Translations under genes and position numbers: made by a program | Source of the DNA: a virus | Length of the DNA stretch: 64,000 nucleotides | Reading direction: 5' to 3' (one strand) | IMG/VR virus record: IMGVR_UViG_3300031963_000064 | Location: 21,396 to 85,395 of that record | Shown here: positions 47,412 to 58,600 of the stretch, in pieces | Layout: the number at the start of each line of letters is the position of its first letter | Numbering within the stretch: position 1 is the stretch's first letter | The notes under the pieces: model-generated | Database searches by the model: none | Told to the model about the DNA's origin: nothing | What the model saw: the letters and a program-made list of their open reading frames with translations, nothing else

Positions 47412-48398
47412 TTATCCTGCTACAAAGTCTAAACTATTATTTGTTGAATTATATTGTATATAAAAATTTGTTGTACCAGTAGTTCCACCGAATCTTAAAG
47501 TATTTGTAGATCTAATTCTTAAGTCTCCCGTAACATCTGCAGTAAATGCTGGATTTGTATTTCCAATTCCAAGTCTTGTTGTTGATGGATTAAATACAAG
47601 ACTTGATGTAGTAACTCCTAATCCAGTTGTTGTTCCTGTAGAAACTGCATATGTTAAAAATTGTGCCTGGTTTGTAGTATTAGTTGAAATTGATACGCCA
47701 CTACTACCGCCACTACCAGAAATACTAATATCAACAATTTTAGTTGTGGAATTGTAACTAAAGGTATTTCCTGCTCCAATAAAGTTTAAAGCAGTAATGA
47801 CTCCGGTAACAACATTAAGTCCACCAGATTGAATACCAATATTAAATCCACCAGTTGCGGTGACGATACCACTAATATTAATATTAGTACCACGTAGATT
47901 AGTGATGGTTCCAACACCAGTATAATTAACGTTGGTTCCACCTAAGTTAGTAATTGTACTAACAGTGCTGTTGAGTGTCGCAATTGTACCGACACCAGTA
48001 TAATTAACGTTGGTTCCACCTAAGTTAGTAATTGTACCAACACCAGTGTAGTTAAGATTAGTACCCTGAGCATTTGTGATAACACCAGTAACAATATTTC
48101 CAGTTGTTACATTGAGTGTTCCAAAAGATGCTGTAGTTCCACTTAACGTTGTGATTGTACCAATGCCTGTAATTAATGCATTACCTTGAACAGTCAACAA
48201 TGATGATGGATTTGTGGTTCCTATACCGACAGAACCAGAAACATAAGCACCACCAGTTACTTGAAGAGTTTGTGATGCTGTTCCTGTTGAAGTTGCTGCT
48301 CCAATGAATACAGGTCCATTCGTAAAAGTTGATACACCAGTAATTCTCAGACCTTGATTATCATCGATTACATTTGTACCCTGTATCTTAATTGCCAT
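47412..48398 (-). CDS. Repetitive tail fibre protein (328 aa)
   Basis: MAIKIQGTNVIDDNQGLRIT, then a VGIGTTNPSSLLTVQGNALI unit of the type used in the giant fibre genes, then tandem ITNLGGTNVNYTGVG repeats (residues ~105-170; at least three, one of them changed to ITNLRGTNINISG), and a C-terminal globular part (NTLRFGGTTGTTNFYIQYNS). The repeats suggest a trimeric beta-helix shaft. CTAAATA at 48432-48438 lies 33 nt before the start. Confidence 0.75.
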   Translation of the reverse strand: MAIKIQGTNVIDDNQGLRITGVSTFTNGPVFIGAATSTGTASQTLQVTGGAYVSGSVGIGTTNPSSLLTVQGNALITGIGTITTLSGTTASFGTLNVTTGNIVTGVITNAQGTNLNYTGVGTITNLGGTNVNYTGVGTIATLNSTVSTITNLGGTNVNYTGVGTITNLRGTNINISGIVTATGGFNIGIQSGGLNVVTGVITALNFIGAGNTFSYNSTTKIVDISISGSGGSSGVSISTNTTNQAQFLTYAVSTGTTTGLGVTTSSLVFNPSTTRLGIGNTNPAFTADVTGDLRIRSTNTLRFGGTTGTTNFYIQYNSTNNSLDFVAG

Positions 48399-48431
48399 CT
48401 ACCGTCCTCGTATACACTAGGTAGTTTTTAG

Positions 48432-48438
48432 TATTTAG
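48432..48438 (-). promoter_or_regulatory. Late promoter element CTAAATA
   Basis: Minus-strand CTAAATA, 33 nt before the ATG at 48398, at the 3' end of the next upstream gene. Confidence 0.45.
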
Positions 48439-48833
48439 GCAAATACTCTATAAGGGTTCTGTGGTTCTACAGAGTAAGATTGCAGAATTTCTGGAAGAGA
48501 ACCTTCAAGAATAATATTGATATAATACCCATCCTTTTTTGTAGGAGGACTGATGACTTCCATAGTTTCCTCATCATAAACACCATCATTATTCCAGATA
48601 TCACCAACAATATCAATATCTCCTACTTGGTCTGTAACTGAATACCAGACTCTTGTAAGAAGTTCTTCACCATAAGTAATATCAAAAGTTGGGTTTCCGT
48701 ATTCATCAGATTCTCCTTCTGTTATGATTTGTTCGTGATATTGTTCTTCGTGTCTATATTCAACTTCTGTGAGTTTTGCTTCTGCTTCTTCTTGTGTTGC
48801 GAAACGAAGATAATAAGTTTTATAAGTTCTCAT
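48435..48833 (-). CDS. Hypothetical virion-region protein (132 aa)
   Basis: MRTYKTYYLRFATQEEAEAK, then LLTRVWYSVTDQVGDIDIVG and DGYYINIILEGSLPEILQSY. It is a compact alpha/beta protein rich in Tyr and Glu. I have seen proteins of this form in cyanophage fibre clusters, with no known role. CTAAATA (48847-48853) lies 13 nt before its start. Confidence 0.65.
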   Translation of the reverse strand: MRTYKTYYLRFATQEEAEAKLTEVEYRHEEQYHEQIITEGESDEYGNPTFDITYGEELLTRVWYSVTDQVGDIDIVGDIWNNDGVYDEETMEVISPPTKKDGYYINIILEGSLPEILQSYSVEPQNPYRVFA

Positions 48834-48845
48834 AGTCTTTTTTGA

Positions 48846-50135
48846 TTATTTAGTGAGGGTTACAAGTTGATTTGAAGGAAGTGCTGTTGGATAGTATAGT
48901 AACTGTTGAATAGTTCCTCCCCATTTCCCATCTCCACCAATAATAAGTTGATTTGGTGCAACGGGCATTTCAACGGAAGTATCAGTTGTAGTCATCACAC
49001 CATCAACACCAAAAGTTGAACTATCTTTTTTGAGTGCTTGTATCATCTTAAATGGTGCAGTAGTTGGAATACTTCTTGCAACATAAGTGGTATAACTTAC
49101 TCCACCAGAAGTTATACTGTTGTTTGTGAGTTGATTACTTGCATCTGCACCATAAAAAGCAATATTATTGTTATTCGTTCCATCATTTATTCTTGCAAGA
49201 TTTGGATAACCAAGAAAGTTTCCAGCATAGTTTCTTCTTGCACCAATCATTAAAGTCCATTCTGTTGGATTATAAAAACTAGAGAATGCTGTTCCGTCTA
49301 TTTTTGCGTTGTCTACGGTTCTTGTGACTGTGGAACCAGCAGTAGGAATATAAGAAGTAGAAAATAATCCAAGTTCTATTTGTTTTCCCCAAGTATAAAT
49401 CCCAGATACATCATCACCATTCCAAAACTGCTGACCCGTGCTACTGTGTATTTGCTCTCCTACAAAAGAAATAGTATTAAATCCCGCTACTTTGTTATAT
49501 CTTCCCGAAAGTGTATAACGATACCAACCATTACCATAGTTCTCAACTTTCGTAGAACCATTAGACCATCCAACTCCTGATGGAATACCAAGTGTTGTTG
49601 GATTTGCAGTATCAATAACCGTCAAAAAATATCTATAAGTCGGTGTTGCATCAAACGCAACAAACCCAATCAAAAGACGAAGATTACTATTATTGTAGTT
49701 TCTTACAAAAATAGAAGTTGTTACATCTGTTGTTCCTCCAACTGATTGACCTGTAATATCAATATCTGCGGCATTAGAACTTGCTCCGTGAAAGTTTCCT
49801 GATGATAGAGGAACTCTTCTAACCGCAGCAGTTCCGTCAGGATTAAATATGGTTGTTTCTGTTGTATTTGATGTAGCACTAAAATTAAAGTTTACAGATT
49901 GGGTGCAACGATTTACTCTCTGCTCCTCAATAAGTAATCCCAAACTCTCACCAGTCACAGGGTCAAAATCAAATCTTGGTTGGTCTGCTGGAATGACTTC
50001 AATATACCCATCAGGACCCACACGAGTTCCAGAAGTCGTTCTTGCGAATGTAATGCGTGGATCTAATCTTTGAGACCTTGCAAAGTTTATGGAGAGTGAG
50101 GGTCTTGTGTTTGGGAAGTTTTGTGATATACTCAT
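48846..50135 (-). CDS. Lectin/CBM-like fibre protein, tandem paralog 1 (429 aa)
   Basis: The N-terminus MSISQNFPNTRPSLSINFAR-SQRLDPRITFARTTSGTRVG and FDPVTGESLGLLIEEQRVNR is shared by three tandem genes. Residues ~90-265 look like a CBM4/9- or lectin-type jelly-roll (GWSNGSTKVENYGNGWYRYT, IYTWGKQIELGLFSTSYIPT). Residues ~280-429 form a second laminin-G-like sandwich (IQALKKDSSTFGVDGVMTTT, IQQLLYYPTALPSNQLVTLT). Probable carbohydrate binding at the virion surface. Its start is 1 nt after the stop of paralog 2. Confidence 0.75.
   Translation of the reverse strand: MSISQNFPNTRPSLSINFARSQRLDPRITFARTTSGTRVGPDGYIEVIPADQPRFDFDPVTGESLGLLIEEQRVNRCTQSVNFNFSATSNTTETTIFNPDGTAAVRRVPLSSGNFHGASSNAADIDITGQSVGGTTDVTTSIFVRNYNNSNLRLLIGFVAFDATPTYRYFLTVIDTANPTTLGIPSGVGWSNGSTKVENYGNGWYRYTLSGRYNKVAGFNTISFVGEQIHSSTGQQFWNGDDVSGIYTWGKQIELGLFSTSYIPTAGSTVTRTVDNAKIDGTAFSSFYNPTEWTLMIGARRNYAGNFLGYPNLARINDGTNNNNIAFYGADASNQLTNNSITSGGVSYTTYVARSIPTTAPFKMIQALKKDSSTFGVDGVMTTTDTSVEMPVAPNQLIIGGDGKWGGTIQQLLYYPTALPSNQLVTLTK
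48847..48853 (-). promoter_or_regulatory. Possible late promoter element CTAAATA
   Basis: Minus-strand CTAAATA 13 nt before the ATG at 48833, closer to the start than the other copies, at the stop of the paralog gene. Confidence 0.35.
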
Positions 50136-50136
50136 T

Positions 50137-51336
50137 TTACTTTGTTAGGTTTTGGAGTTGGGAGTTGGTTAGACGACGGGGATAATAGGTGAGTTGTGCT
50201 ATGTGACCAGAGGGTTCCAACTGAAATCTAGATCTACCAAAAATCAATAGTTGATTACAGGTAGGAACTTCACCAGAACTAGTTGTATTTGGTATTGCTC
50301 CGTGAGATGTAAATGCATAGTCATTTTTTTTGTATGCTAATGCTGCCTTACCAATATTTTGTATATTACTGGTATAAGTGTCTATATGATTCAGAACTGT
50401 GCTTCCATCTGGAGAATATGCAACTGCACCAAAGAATGCATATGGTGCTCCTCCACCAGGAGCGGTTTGAGTATATATCCGCATAACATTTCTATCTTTA
50501 TCTGTTCCTGCAATAGAAACAAAAGCATCATATGATAAAGAAGAACGAACTGTTTGGTTTCGGATTGATGCAAATAATGTCCCCTCACTTTGATTATACC
50601 AACTTGAGAAGTTCTCACCGACCATAGAGACATTATCTGGGTTGCGAGTTGCTTGTTGTCCTGCAACAGGACGAGGAATATAAGAAGTTGCAAAAGCACC
50701 AGACTCTAATTGTGCTCCCCAAATAGAAATAACTTTATTTTCTCCCTGTGTCCCAAAAAATACTTGAAGTCGTGAATTATTTCGAGTGTTGATGAGTGTA
50801 AATGTAAGTGTAAATCTTTGCCACGTAGTTGTTATGTTTGCAGTATTTGAATATATTTCATTTCCTCCAACGAATGCAAATGAGGCACTAAAACTTGTAG
50901 TCCCTTTCAACCACATAGACATTGTGTAAGTTCCTGGTGTTAAAGTCGCGCCTACATTACAATTTAAAAATGGTTCAGACGCACCAGTTAAATCGTGTTT
51001 ACATAAAACTGTATTACCATCTGGTGCAACATCATTTGCTGTTGCAATACTCTGATTGTTGATACTATAATTAAAATCTGTGGTATTATCAGTTACAAGA
51101 TTAGTTCTCTGCTCCTCCACCAATAACCCCAAAGACCTCACAGTTCCACTCACAGGGTCATAAGAATGGTCGAATCTTGGAGAGTTTGCAGGAACTACCT
51201 CTACTAGTCCAATCTCATTTGTTCTGGTTCCTGATGTGGTTCTTGTAAAAGTAATGCGAGGGTCTAGGGTTTTAGACCTTGCAAAGTTCAGGGAAAGTGA
51301 TGGTGAGATTGCTGGGAAGTTTTGTTGGATACTCAT
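50137..51336 (-). CDS. Lectin/CBM-like fibre protein, tandem paralog 2 (399 aa)
   Basis: Same plan as its neighbours: MSIQQNFPAISPSLSLNFAR, RSLGLLVEEQRTNLVTDNTT, a jelly-roll with TPGTYTMSMWLKGTTSFSAS and ISIWGAQLESGAFATSYIPR, and a sandwich ending IAQLTYYPRRLTNSQLQNLT. The central jelly-roll differs strongly from paralogs 1 and 3 while the first ~60 residues are nearly constant, so the ligand-binding part has diverged after duplication. It overlaps paralog 3's stop by 4 nt. Confidence 0.75.
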   Translation of the reverse strand: MSIQQNFPAISPSLSLNFARSKTLDPRITFTRTTSGTRTNEIGLVEVVPANSPRFDHSYDPVSGTVRSLGLLVEEQRTNLVTDNTTDFNYSINNQSIATANDVAPDGNTVLCKHDLTGASEPFLNCNVGATLTPGTYTMSMWLKGTTSFSASFAFVGGNEIYSNTANITTTWQRFTLTFTLINTRNNSRLQVFFGTQGENKVISIWGAQLESGAFATSYIPRPVAGQQATRNPDNVSMVGENFSSWYNQSEGTLFASIRNQTVRSSLSYDAFVSIAGTDKDRNVMRIYTQTAPGGGAPYAFFGAVAYSPDGSTVLNHIDTYTSNIQNIGKAALAYKKNDYAFTSHGAIPNTTSSGEVPTCNQLLIFGRSRFQLEPSGHIAQLTYYPRRLTNSQLQNLTK

Positions 51337-52601
51337 AATGCTAGATTTCTAATTTGAGTATTTGTGAATTTAGTTGGGTAATATGAAAAATTTTTTATGT
51401 GTCCACCAAAACGTTGAAGACCAGAATGTTGTGGATTAAAAGCAAAGGCATTAATATCAGTTCTTACTTGCCCCAAAGAATCTGTTCTTTCAGATATAAC
51501 TCCATTACCAATATTTACATACTGAACAAAATCATCTAGTTTATATCCAACAGAAAGTTTTCTTTCTTGATCTGTTATTCCTATTGTTGGAGAACCGGCA
51601 GTATTCAAAAATGCTATATTCACATCTGACGGATCTCTAAAAAGAGAAATTGATGAACCACCAGAAGAAACATAATGACCCCATCCAATAGTATTTCTAT
51701 TGATTGAAAAAACAAATGGGGTTGCATTTGTTCTTCCATAAGGTGTTGGAGAACTGAATGAACAGAATACAGTTCCCTCTGATAAATTATAAAATTGGTT
51801 GAACTGTGTTCCTTCTATATAAGCATTGTCGGGAGTTCTTGTTTTTGTGGAACCTTCTGTGGGGATGTAGGATGTTGGAAAGGAACCTTGCTCTACTTGA
51901 AGTCCCCAAACATACATTCCATTGGCACCGTTTCCTGTATAATTTGATTGACCGTTAGCATCAACCATAACAATGTAAACAGTTGGTGTTTCATTAGTGT
52001 AAGTATTAGTTGCATATACCCTATACCAACCATTTGGATACGCTATAATACCTATTGTTCCTGTTCCTCCGGTTATAATACCCTGATTTAAATCAAAAAA
52101 AGCAGCAGCATTTGTGGTGTTTAAAAGTTGAATATATCCTTTATACACTTCGCCTGCTTTAAAAAAACAAGAAACAGTATAATCACCATTTACACTAAAA
52201 CCACCTTGCTGAACTCTTTTAAATTGAGACAAAATACCATCTTCAACTAATTTATCGGCAGTTAAAGTTCCGTCTGGTGCGATTGCTGCATTTGGTGATA
52301 TTGACGCATTTGCTGCTTGATTTGGTGAAAGATTAAACTCTTGACTTCTTAAAGCAGAATTAACTCGTTGTTCCTCAATCAACAAACCCAAACTCTCAAT
52401 CTCTCCATTCACATAACGATGGTCAAATCTTGGTTCATTAGGTCCAGCATACTTAATCAAACCATCACGACCTGTATAAGTACTTCCATTAGAAGTCGTT
52501 TGAGACCTTGAAAAAGTAATACGAGGGTCTAGGATTCTACTACCCGCAAAGTTAAGATTGAGTGATGGTCCTTCTTCTGGATAAAGTTGTGAGATACTCA
52601 T
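51333..52601 (-). CDS. Lectin/CBM-like fibre protein, tandem paralog 3 (422 aa)
   Basis: MSISQLYPEEGPSLNLNFAG, IESLGLLIEEQRVNSALRSQ, a jelly-roll (FSVNGDYTVSCFFKAGEVYK, MYVWGLQVEQGSFPTSYIPT) and a closing sandwich (GHIKNFSYYPTKFTNTQIRN). It is the first of the three in transcription order, overlapping the giant fibre stop by 1 nt. The order and spacing suggest one polycistronic message making the shaft first and three alternative or stacked tip proteins after it (inference). Confidence 0.75.
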   Translation of the reverse strand: MSISQLYPEEGPSLNLNFAGSRILDPRITFSRSQTTSNGSTYTGRDGLIKYAGPNEPRFDHRYVNGEIESLGLLIEEQRVNSALRSQEFNLSPNQAANASISPNAAIAPDGTLTADKLVEDGILSQFKRVQQGGFSVNGDYTVSCFFKAGEVYKGYIQLLNTTNAAAFFDLNQGIITGGTGTIGIIAYPNGWYRVYATNTYTNETPTVYIVMVDANGQSNYTGNGANGMYVWGLQVEQGSFPTSYIPTEGSTKTRTPDNAYIEGTQFNQFYNLSEGTVFCSFSSPTPYGRTNATPFVFSINRNTIGWGHYVSSGGSSISLFRDPSDVNIAFLNTAGSPTIGITDQERKLSVGYKLDDFVQYVNIGNGVISERTDSLGQVRTDINAFAFNPQHSGLQRFGGHIKNFSYYPTKFTNTQIRNLAL

Positions 52602-55600
52602 TATTTTATTTTTTCTTTTAATATATCTATTTCTTCTTGCTGTGCTTTAATTGCTTCAATTAGCAATCCAATCAAACCATTGTAATTTACTGTTTTGGTT
52701 TCGCCACCATTTACAAGTTCTGGAAGAACTTTTTCAATCTCTTGTGCGATAACACCAGCAGATCTTCTCCCATTCTCTCTCCATTCAAAGTTTACACCAC
52801 GTATTTGAACGATTTTATCTAATGGATCATCAATCGTTACAATGTTTGTTTTTAGATTTTCATCAGAAGCAGAGTTAAAATCAGTTGCGGTAACAATACC
52901 AGTAAAGTATCCATCACCAACAACATGAAGTTTTGATGTTGGATTTGTTGTTCCGATACCAACATAACCAATAGAACTAATACCAACATCATCAGAACCA
53001 CCACCTTCTCTTCTTAATCCATTAGGACTAAAATCATCTAAGAATGCTAACTGACCCAGATATTGATTGAGAGGAACTTGCGAAGATCCATATCCAACGT
53101 CTGCTTGAGTTACAACATTCCAATAAGTTCCTGCATAAAGTTCTGTAATAGTTCCACCGACTGATAATGTTGATTGTGGATTAGTAGAACCAATACCAAC
53201 AGAACCACTGAAGTAACCACCACCAGTAACTTGAAGTAGTTGTGATGCGGTTCCCGTTGCTGATGTTGCTCCAAATAAAACATTTCCAGATGGGTCAATG
53301 ACTTGTCTATAAGCACTGGCGTTTCTATCATAAATGTAAAAAGAGTTTATAGGAGAAGAACCAGAACCTCTTGAACCCAACTCCCAATCATTACCATTTG
53401 TATTCAGGACAATTGAAGTTCTACCATTAGTAAGAGTAGAAGATAAAATTAAAGCGTCACCAGATGTTGTTGTAATTCCAATACTTCCAGTTACATCAAT
53501 ATCATAAGATGGATTTGTATTAGCAACACCAAGTCTACCAGAAACATAAGCACCACCAGTTACTTGAAGTCTTTGTGATGCTGTTCCTGTAGAAGTTCCA
53601 GAACCAATCAATACAGGTCCATTGGTAAATGTAGAAATACCAGTGACTTGAAGTTGTGAAAGAGATCCAATACCACCAATAACATTTGATGATGTTGTTG
53701 CCGTTCCAGTAAGAGCACCAACAAATGTGGTTGCTGTGACGACACCAGAAACTTTGGCATTACCAACAACATCTAGTTTTGATGTTGGATTTGTTGAACC
53801 AATACCAACGCCAATAGCGTTGATTCTCATTCTTTCATTGGAGAGTAATGTACCTCCAGTGAAGAACGAAATATACTTAGCAACTGATGCATTGATAGCA
53901 CCGATGCTCAGGTTACCATCAGAAGTATATAAGTATCCATCATTCGCACCATTAATTGTCCATGAACCAACAGAGAATCCACTGTTGTTGATACCTAAGT
54001 CAATAAAGTTTGTTGTATCACTACCATTATTTGCAGTGATAATAACGTCACTAGATGCATTTGTTCCTGAACTTGTGTTTCTTAAGTTAATCTGAGCATA
54101 TGAGTTTGCAGTTGTTGTAAAATCAGCAAGACAATTTGTAAGACCAGAAGTTGCAGAAGTACCAGTATCAGTAACTGTAAGGATATATGTTGGAACTGTG
54201 GTTCCAATGCCAACAGAACCAGAAACATAAGCACCACCAGATACTTGAAGTTTTTGATTTGCAGTTCCTGTTGAAGTCGCTGTTCCTACAAGGAATGTTC
54301 CAGAACTATCAATTCTTCCTCTATCGTTTGCTCCACCAGTCTGGAAAATTAGACTTCTAGTAGCATCTGCTTTTAAAAGTATGTTAGTTGATCCATCAAG
54401 ACCAATACCACCAAAAAATCCAGCACCACTCCATAATTCCAATCCACCAGATGTACTATCAACTCTTATTTTTCCACCTAATACATGTAATTTATCTGAT
54501 GGATTTGTGGTTCCGATACCAACAGAACCAGAAACATAAGCACCACCAGATACTTGAAGTAGTTGTGATGAGGTTCCTGTCTCAGTTGTTGCTCCAATTA
54601 ATAGATTTCGGTTTGATGTAATTCTTGCTGCTTCTGATGATGGACTTGTAGTGTTTCCAAGTGCAGGCATTTGTGCAAATAATAAATTTCCACTCCCATT
54701 TACTATTGCCCATGGATTAGTATTTCCACTATCTAAAATGCCAATTCCATTATTTCTTGATCCGCCAATAATAAGATTTGCACCATAATTAAATGAAGAC
54801 CATTGTGGAGCAGTACGAATATCAATAGTTCCTTGTGGATTTGTAATTCCTACTCCAATACTTCCAGTAGCAACACCAACACCAGCAAAATAACCACCAC
54901 CATTAACTTGAAGTCTTTGTGATGCGGTTCCCGTATCTAAAGTACTTCCAATCGTTACATTTCCACCAGCAGATAACAACGAAAGATTTCTATAAGCAAC
55001 ACCCTGTTCAACAGATTCAATTGCCCAGTAAGGTTTAGTTACTGAAGAACTACTTCTAGATACTAAGAACTGGAATGGATTTGTCGCATCATTAGAACTT
55101 ATTACAAAAGGACTTCCATCAGTAGAAGTCTTTGCTGAATTACCATATACTGATAATTTGTATGCCGGATTGGTTACTCCAATTCCAAGACTAGAAGAAA
55201 CATAAGCACCACCAGTAACCTGAAGTCTTTGTGCTGCAGTATTTGTAGATGTTGCTGCTCCAATCAGTACAGGACCATTGGTAAATGTAGAAATACCAGT
55301 GACTTGAAGTTGTGAAAGAGATCCAATACCACCAATAACATTTGATGATGTTGTTGCCGTTCCAGTAAGAGCACCAATAAATGTTGTTGCAGTAACAATA
55401 CCAGTAATCAATGTATCACCAACAACATGAAGTTTTGATGTTGGACTTGCAGTTCCGATACCAACATTATCACTCTCATTGATAATAAATCTTGGTGTGT
55501 AAGTTACAGAAGAACTATCAAAAACTGTTGTTCCTATTGGAGCAGTTGTAGTTGATGTTGGATTTGTAACAACAGTAACCTGGACACTATTTGTAATATT

Positions 55601-58600
55601 ATAAACAAGTTTTGTATATTGACTTGACTGATGTTGTGCCCAAATTTCAGTGGTATTATTCGTAGAAATACCAATAATTCTTGCCTCAGTTTTTACTGAA
55701 CCATAAGATTCATACTTATAATCAAAACCATCTCTGTTAGAGAAAGTCATTTTGAATGGAGTCATTGCGTCCTTGACCCATCCACCCATTACACCTTCGA
55801 TGGTTAGATGGTCAAATGTTGCAGAAGATGTTTCAGGAAGTGTTGCTATCTTATAATAAGTTGTTGATGCAGGAGCAGCAACAATCCATCCATTACCAAA
55901 TGTAGAGTTTGTATAATCACTTCCAAGATATGCTGATTTTGTTGCTACTAATGTTGATGCTGTTGCAATACCAGAAACATTTAACTGTTGAGTTTGAAGT
56001 GTTCCATAAACCGTTGCACCATATCCAGTTGTTTCGAATTCTTTAGAGTTGTCATAATAGAGTTCTACTGCACCATCTGTGAGAAATTTTGCGAGATTTT
56101 CATTTCCACTGGTTTTTTGTAAGATAATTCCAGCAGCATTACTTTGTAGATATAAATTACCAGTTCCAGAATCTTCAACAAAACTATTACTTCCATCGTG
56201 ATAAATTCTTAAATCATTTCCATCACCTAATAATATCTTATCATTATCCCCAAGATACACATCACTTTGGAATGTAGAAACACCCGTTACAAGAGTATCA
56301 CCGACAACATGAAGTTTTGATGTTGGATTTGTGGTTCCTATACCAACAGAACCATTAAAATATCCACCACTATTAACTTGAAGTAGTTGTGATGCTGTAC
56401 CTGTGAGAGTTGAAGAACCAATAACTAACTCACCACTACCTTTGAGGTCTGCGAGTTGTGTGGTTCCTGCATACCATTTGAATTGTGATCCGGAATCTTC
56501 AACAGAGGACCATAAAACATTAGCGTTAATACCAAATGCATAATCAACTTTAGAAGCACCAACACTGGGATATAAAACAATCTTGGTTCCTGCACTTCTT
56601 GTTGTAAATGTAGGAGCAGCAGCACCATTTGTATTAAAATCAATACGGTTTCCACTTGCCCCATTTAGGTAGATTTGTCCCCCACCAGTTGTTGCGGAGT
56701 TTGCACCATTTAGAGTAAGTCTTGAAGAGGTTGTGATACCTGATGCATTAATATTCCTTACAACTGCTAAATCACTTTCAGTAAATTGAACGGCACCAGA
56801 AGCAAATCTGGTTCCTGTTGGGAATTGAGTTGAACCAATGCCAACAGCATAATTACTTAACCAAGCATCAGTTCCAAGTCCAGCAAAGGTTCCAGACTTG
56901 AACCACATAATTTTCTTATATGTGGCAGGGTTAGTTTCAATACCCGCAATGAATAACTGAACTAATGGAGTTCCTTCCGTAGAAGCAACTGCAACACCGC
57001 CGTGATTTGCTGTGTTATCGTTAGAAACATCATTACCATTTGCATCAGTTCTATAACCAAGAACAATATCTGGGTCAAATACATTTAATGATTGTGAGAA
57101 AATTACAGCAGCGGTTCCACCAATCGTAATGTTACCATTAACATTTAAGTTACGATTGACTTGAAGATCTCTTGTAACTGTAACGTCTTCTGGAGCTGTA
57201 AATTGGTTTGGAACACTCAGAGTTGGTGTTGAACCTTCACCAGTTCCACTAGTGACTGTGATCTGGTTTGCAGTTCCAGAAATTGACTGAACATAATCAC
57301 CAGAAGTATAAGTACCAAGACCAATTGAATTTGGAGTAATTGTTGCGGCAAGAGCAACGTTTCCAGTACCATTAAATGAGATTGCAGTTGCAGTTACAAA
57401 ATTTCCAGTAATTGAAAAATCTCTTGCATTTTGAAGTGCAGTTGCAGTTGTAGCATTACCACTAAAACTTGTTGCAGTTACCACTCCAGTAAACTTAGCA
57501 TCACCAACAACATCAAGAACTGAAGTTGGTAGTAGACTGCCAATTCCAACATTATTAGTAGTATTGATGACTACAGTACCAACACCAGCAGTTGGCCCAA
57601 TATTGATATTGGTAAAGGAACCAGAAAGACCACCAGTTCCTAAGTTAATTGTTTTAGTATTTCCAGAAGCAGTAGCACCTGCTTGAATATCAGTTGTTTG
57701 TGATGTTGTTGCTCTACCAAATGTAATCGTTCCAGTTCCAGAAGTTCCACCAAATGTTAGTGTTCCTGATGTTTGATTGGTTCCAAAAAGATGAGTGCCT
57801 GAAGTATTACCACTTAATGATAATAAAGATGCAGCACTTAATGTTCCGTTGAATGTTTGTGTGTTAGTAAATGTCTGTGATATATTAAGAGCTGCTAGTG
57901 TATCAGTTGCAGTGATTACAGGTAAGTTGAGAGTTCTATTAGCAGTAATTGCACCACCAGTAATATTATATTGGAAAGTATCTGCTAGGTTTCTTATCTT
58001 GAGTCCTGATGATAAGAAGGTTCCTACACCAGCAACATATAAGTTATTAGCAGTAACAACACCAATTGTAGCGACACCAGAAACATTCAGTTGCGATACC
58101 GACGCAATACCACCTATAACACTTGTAGATATTCCTGATATAGTTGCAAATCCAGCAGTAGAAACAAAGTCTGCAAATGTAATAGTTGCAATACCAGAAG
58201 GTCCTGTTCCAGCAACTGAAACAATATTACCAACAAAATTTAATTGAGAGAAACTATTCGCTGTACTGACAATCGTTCCTTCATCACGAATTGTAAGACC
58301 AGTAATTGCGTTTGATGGAGCAGCATCAACCCAAGATGGAGGATTAGTTCCACCACTAGCTTGAAGAACTTGTCCTAAAGATCCATTTGCCAAAAATGCT
58401 GTTGTATCAGCAGCAGATTGATATACAATAGTTCCACCAGATCCACCCTTAAGATTCGTTGCGATTCCAGCGGTAGATGCATATCCTAATAAAGTTCCAG
58501 AAAAAGTTGTTGCAGTGACAACACCAGAAACTTTAACATCACCAACTACATCAAGTTTTGAAGTTGGATTTGTGCTTCCGATGCCAACAGAACCAGAAAC

